Positions 4,784 to 5,376 of a stretch of DNA of 5,376 nucleotides are shown here, in pieces. The notes under the pieces are model-generated. The model was not told where the DNA came from. It did not search any database and was given only the letters and a program-made list of their open reading frames with translations. This DNA is from Candidatus Uhrbacteria bacterium (GTDB lineage Bacteria > Patescibacteriota > Patescibacteriia > 2-12-FULL-60-25). Made by a program: the position numbers and the translations under genes. Where the stretch lies: the NCBI GenBank assembly GCA_014728435.1, contig WJLP01000027.1, positions 1 through 5,376 of the forward strand, written 5' to 3'. The stretch's first letter is position 1; every line of letters starts with the position of its first letter.

Positions 4784-5368
4784 CCCGCCATAGGCGGTGG
4801 TTGGAGCTTGGTGATTGGTTATTCTCTGTCTCATCGCTTCTTCCAGAACTACAGCTGCGGCAACAGAGACGTTTAAGGATTGAACGAAGCCGCGCATGGA
4901 AATAGTGATGATTTTATCAGCTTGAGACAGGAGATCGGAAGAGATACCGTCTTTTTCATTACCTACGATAATTGCGGACGGCGTTGTGAGATCATACTCA
5001 AAGTGAGGCTTGCCTTTTGGATCTAGAGCCGTGGCGTAGATGGTTAAATTTCGTGATTTAAGATCCTGTACAAGGTCTTGAATGGAAGTCCACTTGGTGA
5101 TCTTGAGCCATTTGGCCGCCGAGGCCGCTGAGTCGGAACGGATTTCTTTGAGCCGCGGCGGCTTGCCATTTGGATAAAGCAGATGCACATGACCAATACC
5201 TACAGCATCACAGGTGCGCAGAATAGCCCCAATGTTATGCGGATCGTCGATAGATTCTAAAACGATTTCTAAATCCGACCAGCGGGCATTCATGATTTTT
5301 TCTACGCGCTCCTCTCTTGTACCTCCCATAGGAGAGATGCGTTTGTGCTCGTTGCGACTAATCGACAT
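4757..5368 (-). CDS. trmH: TrmH-type tRNA (Gm18) 2'-O-methyltransferase
   Basis: SPOUT-superfamily methyltransferase expected to move a methyl group from S-adenosylmethionine to the 2'-OH of G18 in the tRNA D-loop, acting as a cytoplasmic dimer. The three SpoU motifs are intact in the 203-aa product: motif 1 DDPHNIGAILRTCDAVGI (41-58; N45 and catalytic-type R51), motif 2 IVGNEKDGIS (134-143; E138), and motif 3 ISMRGFVQSLNVSVAAA (156-172; S164, N166), which form the knotted AdoMet site. The N-terminal TREERVEKIMNARWSDLEIVLE matches TrmH rather than the RlmB group, which has an extra L30e-like domain. ATG 5368 is taken as the start; ATG 5329 (Met14) aligns better with known TrmH starts, and the ribosome binding region is barely inside the window. 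After the EEAMRQR helix the family's C-terminal extension is missing and is replaced by about 21 residues (ITNHQAPTT, then AYGGIPHTKISK) encoded by repeat DNA. Confidence 0.92.
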   Translation of the reverse strand: MSISRNEHKRISPMGGTREERVEKIMNARWSDLEIVLESIDDPHNIGAILRTCDAVGIGHVHLLYPNGKPPRLKEIRSDSAASAAKWLKITKWTSIQDLVQDLKSRNLTIYATALDPKGKPHFEYDLTTPSAIIVGNEKDGISSDLLSQADKIITISMRGFVQSLNVSVAAAVVLEEAMRQRITNHQAPTTAYGGIPHTKISK

Positions 5369-5376
5369 ACTTCAAA

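Noticed and set aside
1..5376. A defence island, retron, transposon or other multi-gene system
   Set aside because: I find no nuclease, reverse transcriptase, transposase, integrase or toxin motif; the recognisable genes are tRNA-related housekeeping functions and a DHH-family protein.

Overview
This looks like ordinary chromosomal DNA from an uncultivated bacterium, most likely a Patescibacteria/CPR-type lineage. That placement is inference. It rests on a valyl-tRNA synthetase without the usual cysteine zinc sites, a DHH-family protein that has lost most of its metal ligands, very small unrecognised proteins, few clear Shine-Dalgarno sites, and several short palindromic repeat families lying inside or at the ends of genes. 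The genetic code appears standard: the four complete genes end in TAA or TAG, and Trp is TGG. There are no rRNA or tRNA genes, no CRISPR array, no transposase and no phage genes.

Layout. Bases 2-2500 (minus strand) hold about 833 codons of valS, running off the left edge without its C-terminus. The gene carries two in-frame insertions made of palindromic or repetitive DNA (about 604-683 and 235-313). Both sit where the protein normally has linkers. Immediately upstream of the valS start are a candidate promoter, a 15-bp dyad and a strong intrinsic terminator (2546-2570). The terminator ends a separate minus-strand operon of two small, unrecognised, translationally coupled genes (72 aa at 2971-3189, then 129 aa at 2578-2967). 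An AT-rich divergent control region (3190-3499) follows, containing several TTGACA-like hexamers arranged as dyads. On the plus strand, 3500-4636 encodes a complete 378-aa NrnA-like DHH/DHHA1 protein whose active site is largely erased. It converges on a minus-strand trmH gene (4757-5368, tRNA Gm18 2'-O-methyltransferase). The 120 bp between them is packed with inverted repeats, and that repeat DNA also supplies the last residues of TrmH and perhaps of the DHH protein.

How the genes relate. valS and trmH both act on tRNA: valS charges tRNA-Val and trmH methylates the D-loop. They are in separate transcription units and nothing shows co-regulation. The DHH protein would be a nano-RNA/pAp phosphatase relative if active, but its residues argue for a non-catalytic role. 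I see no multi-gene defence or mobile system. The most distinctive features are repeat-derived peptide segments in housekeeping proteins, the degenerate DHH protein and the unknown two-gene operon.
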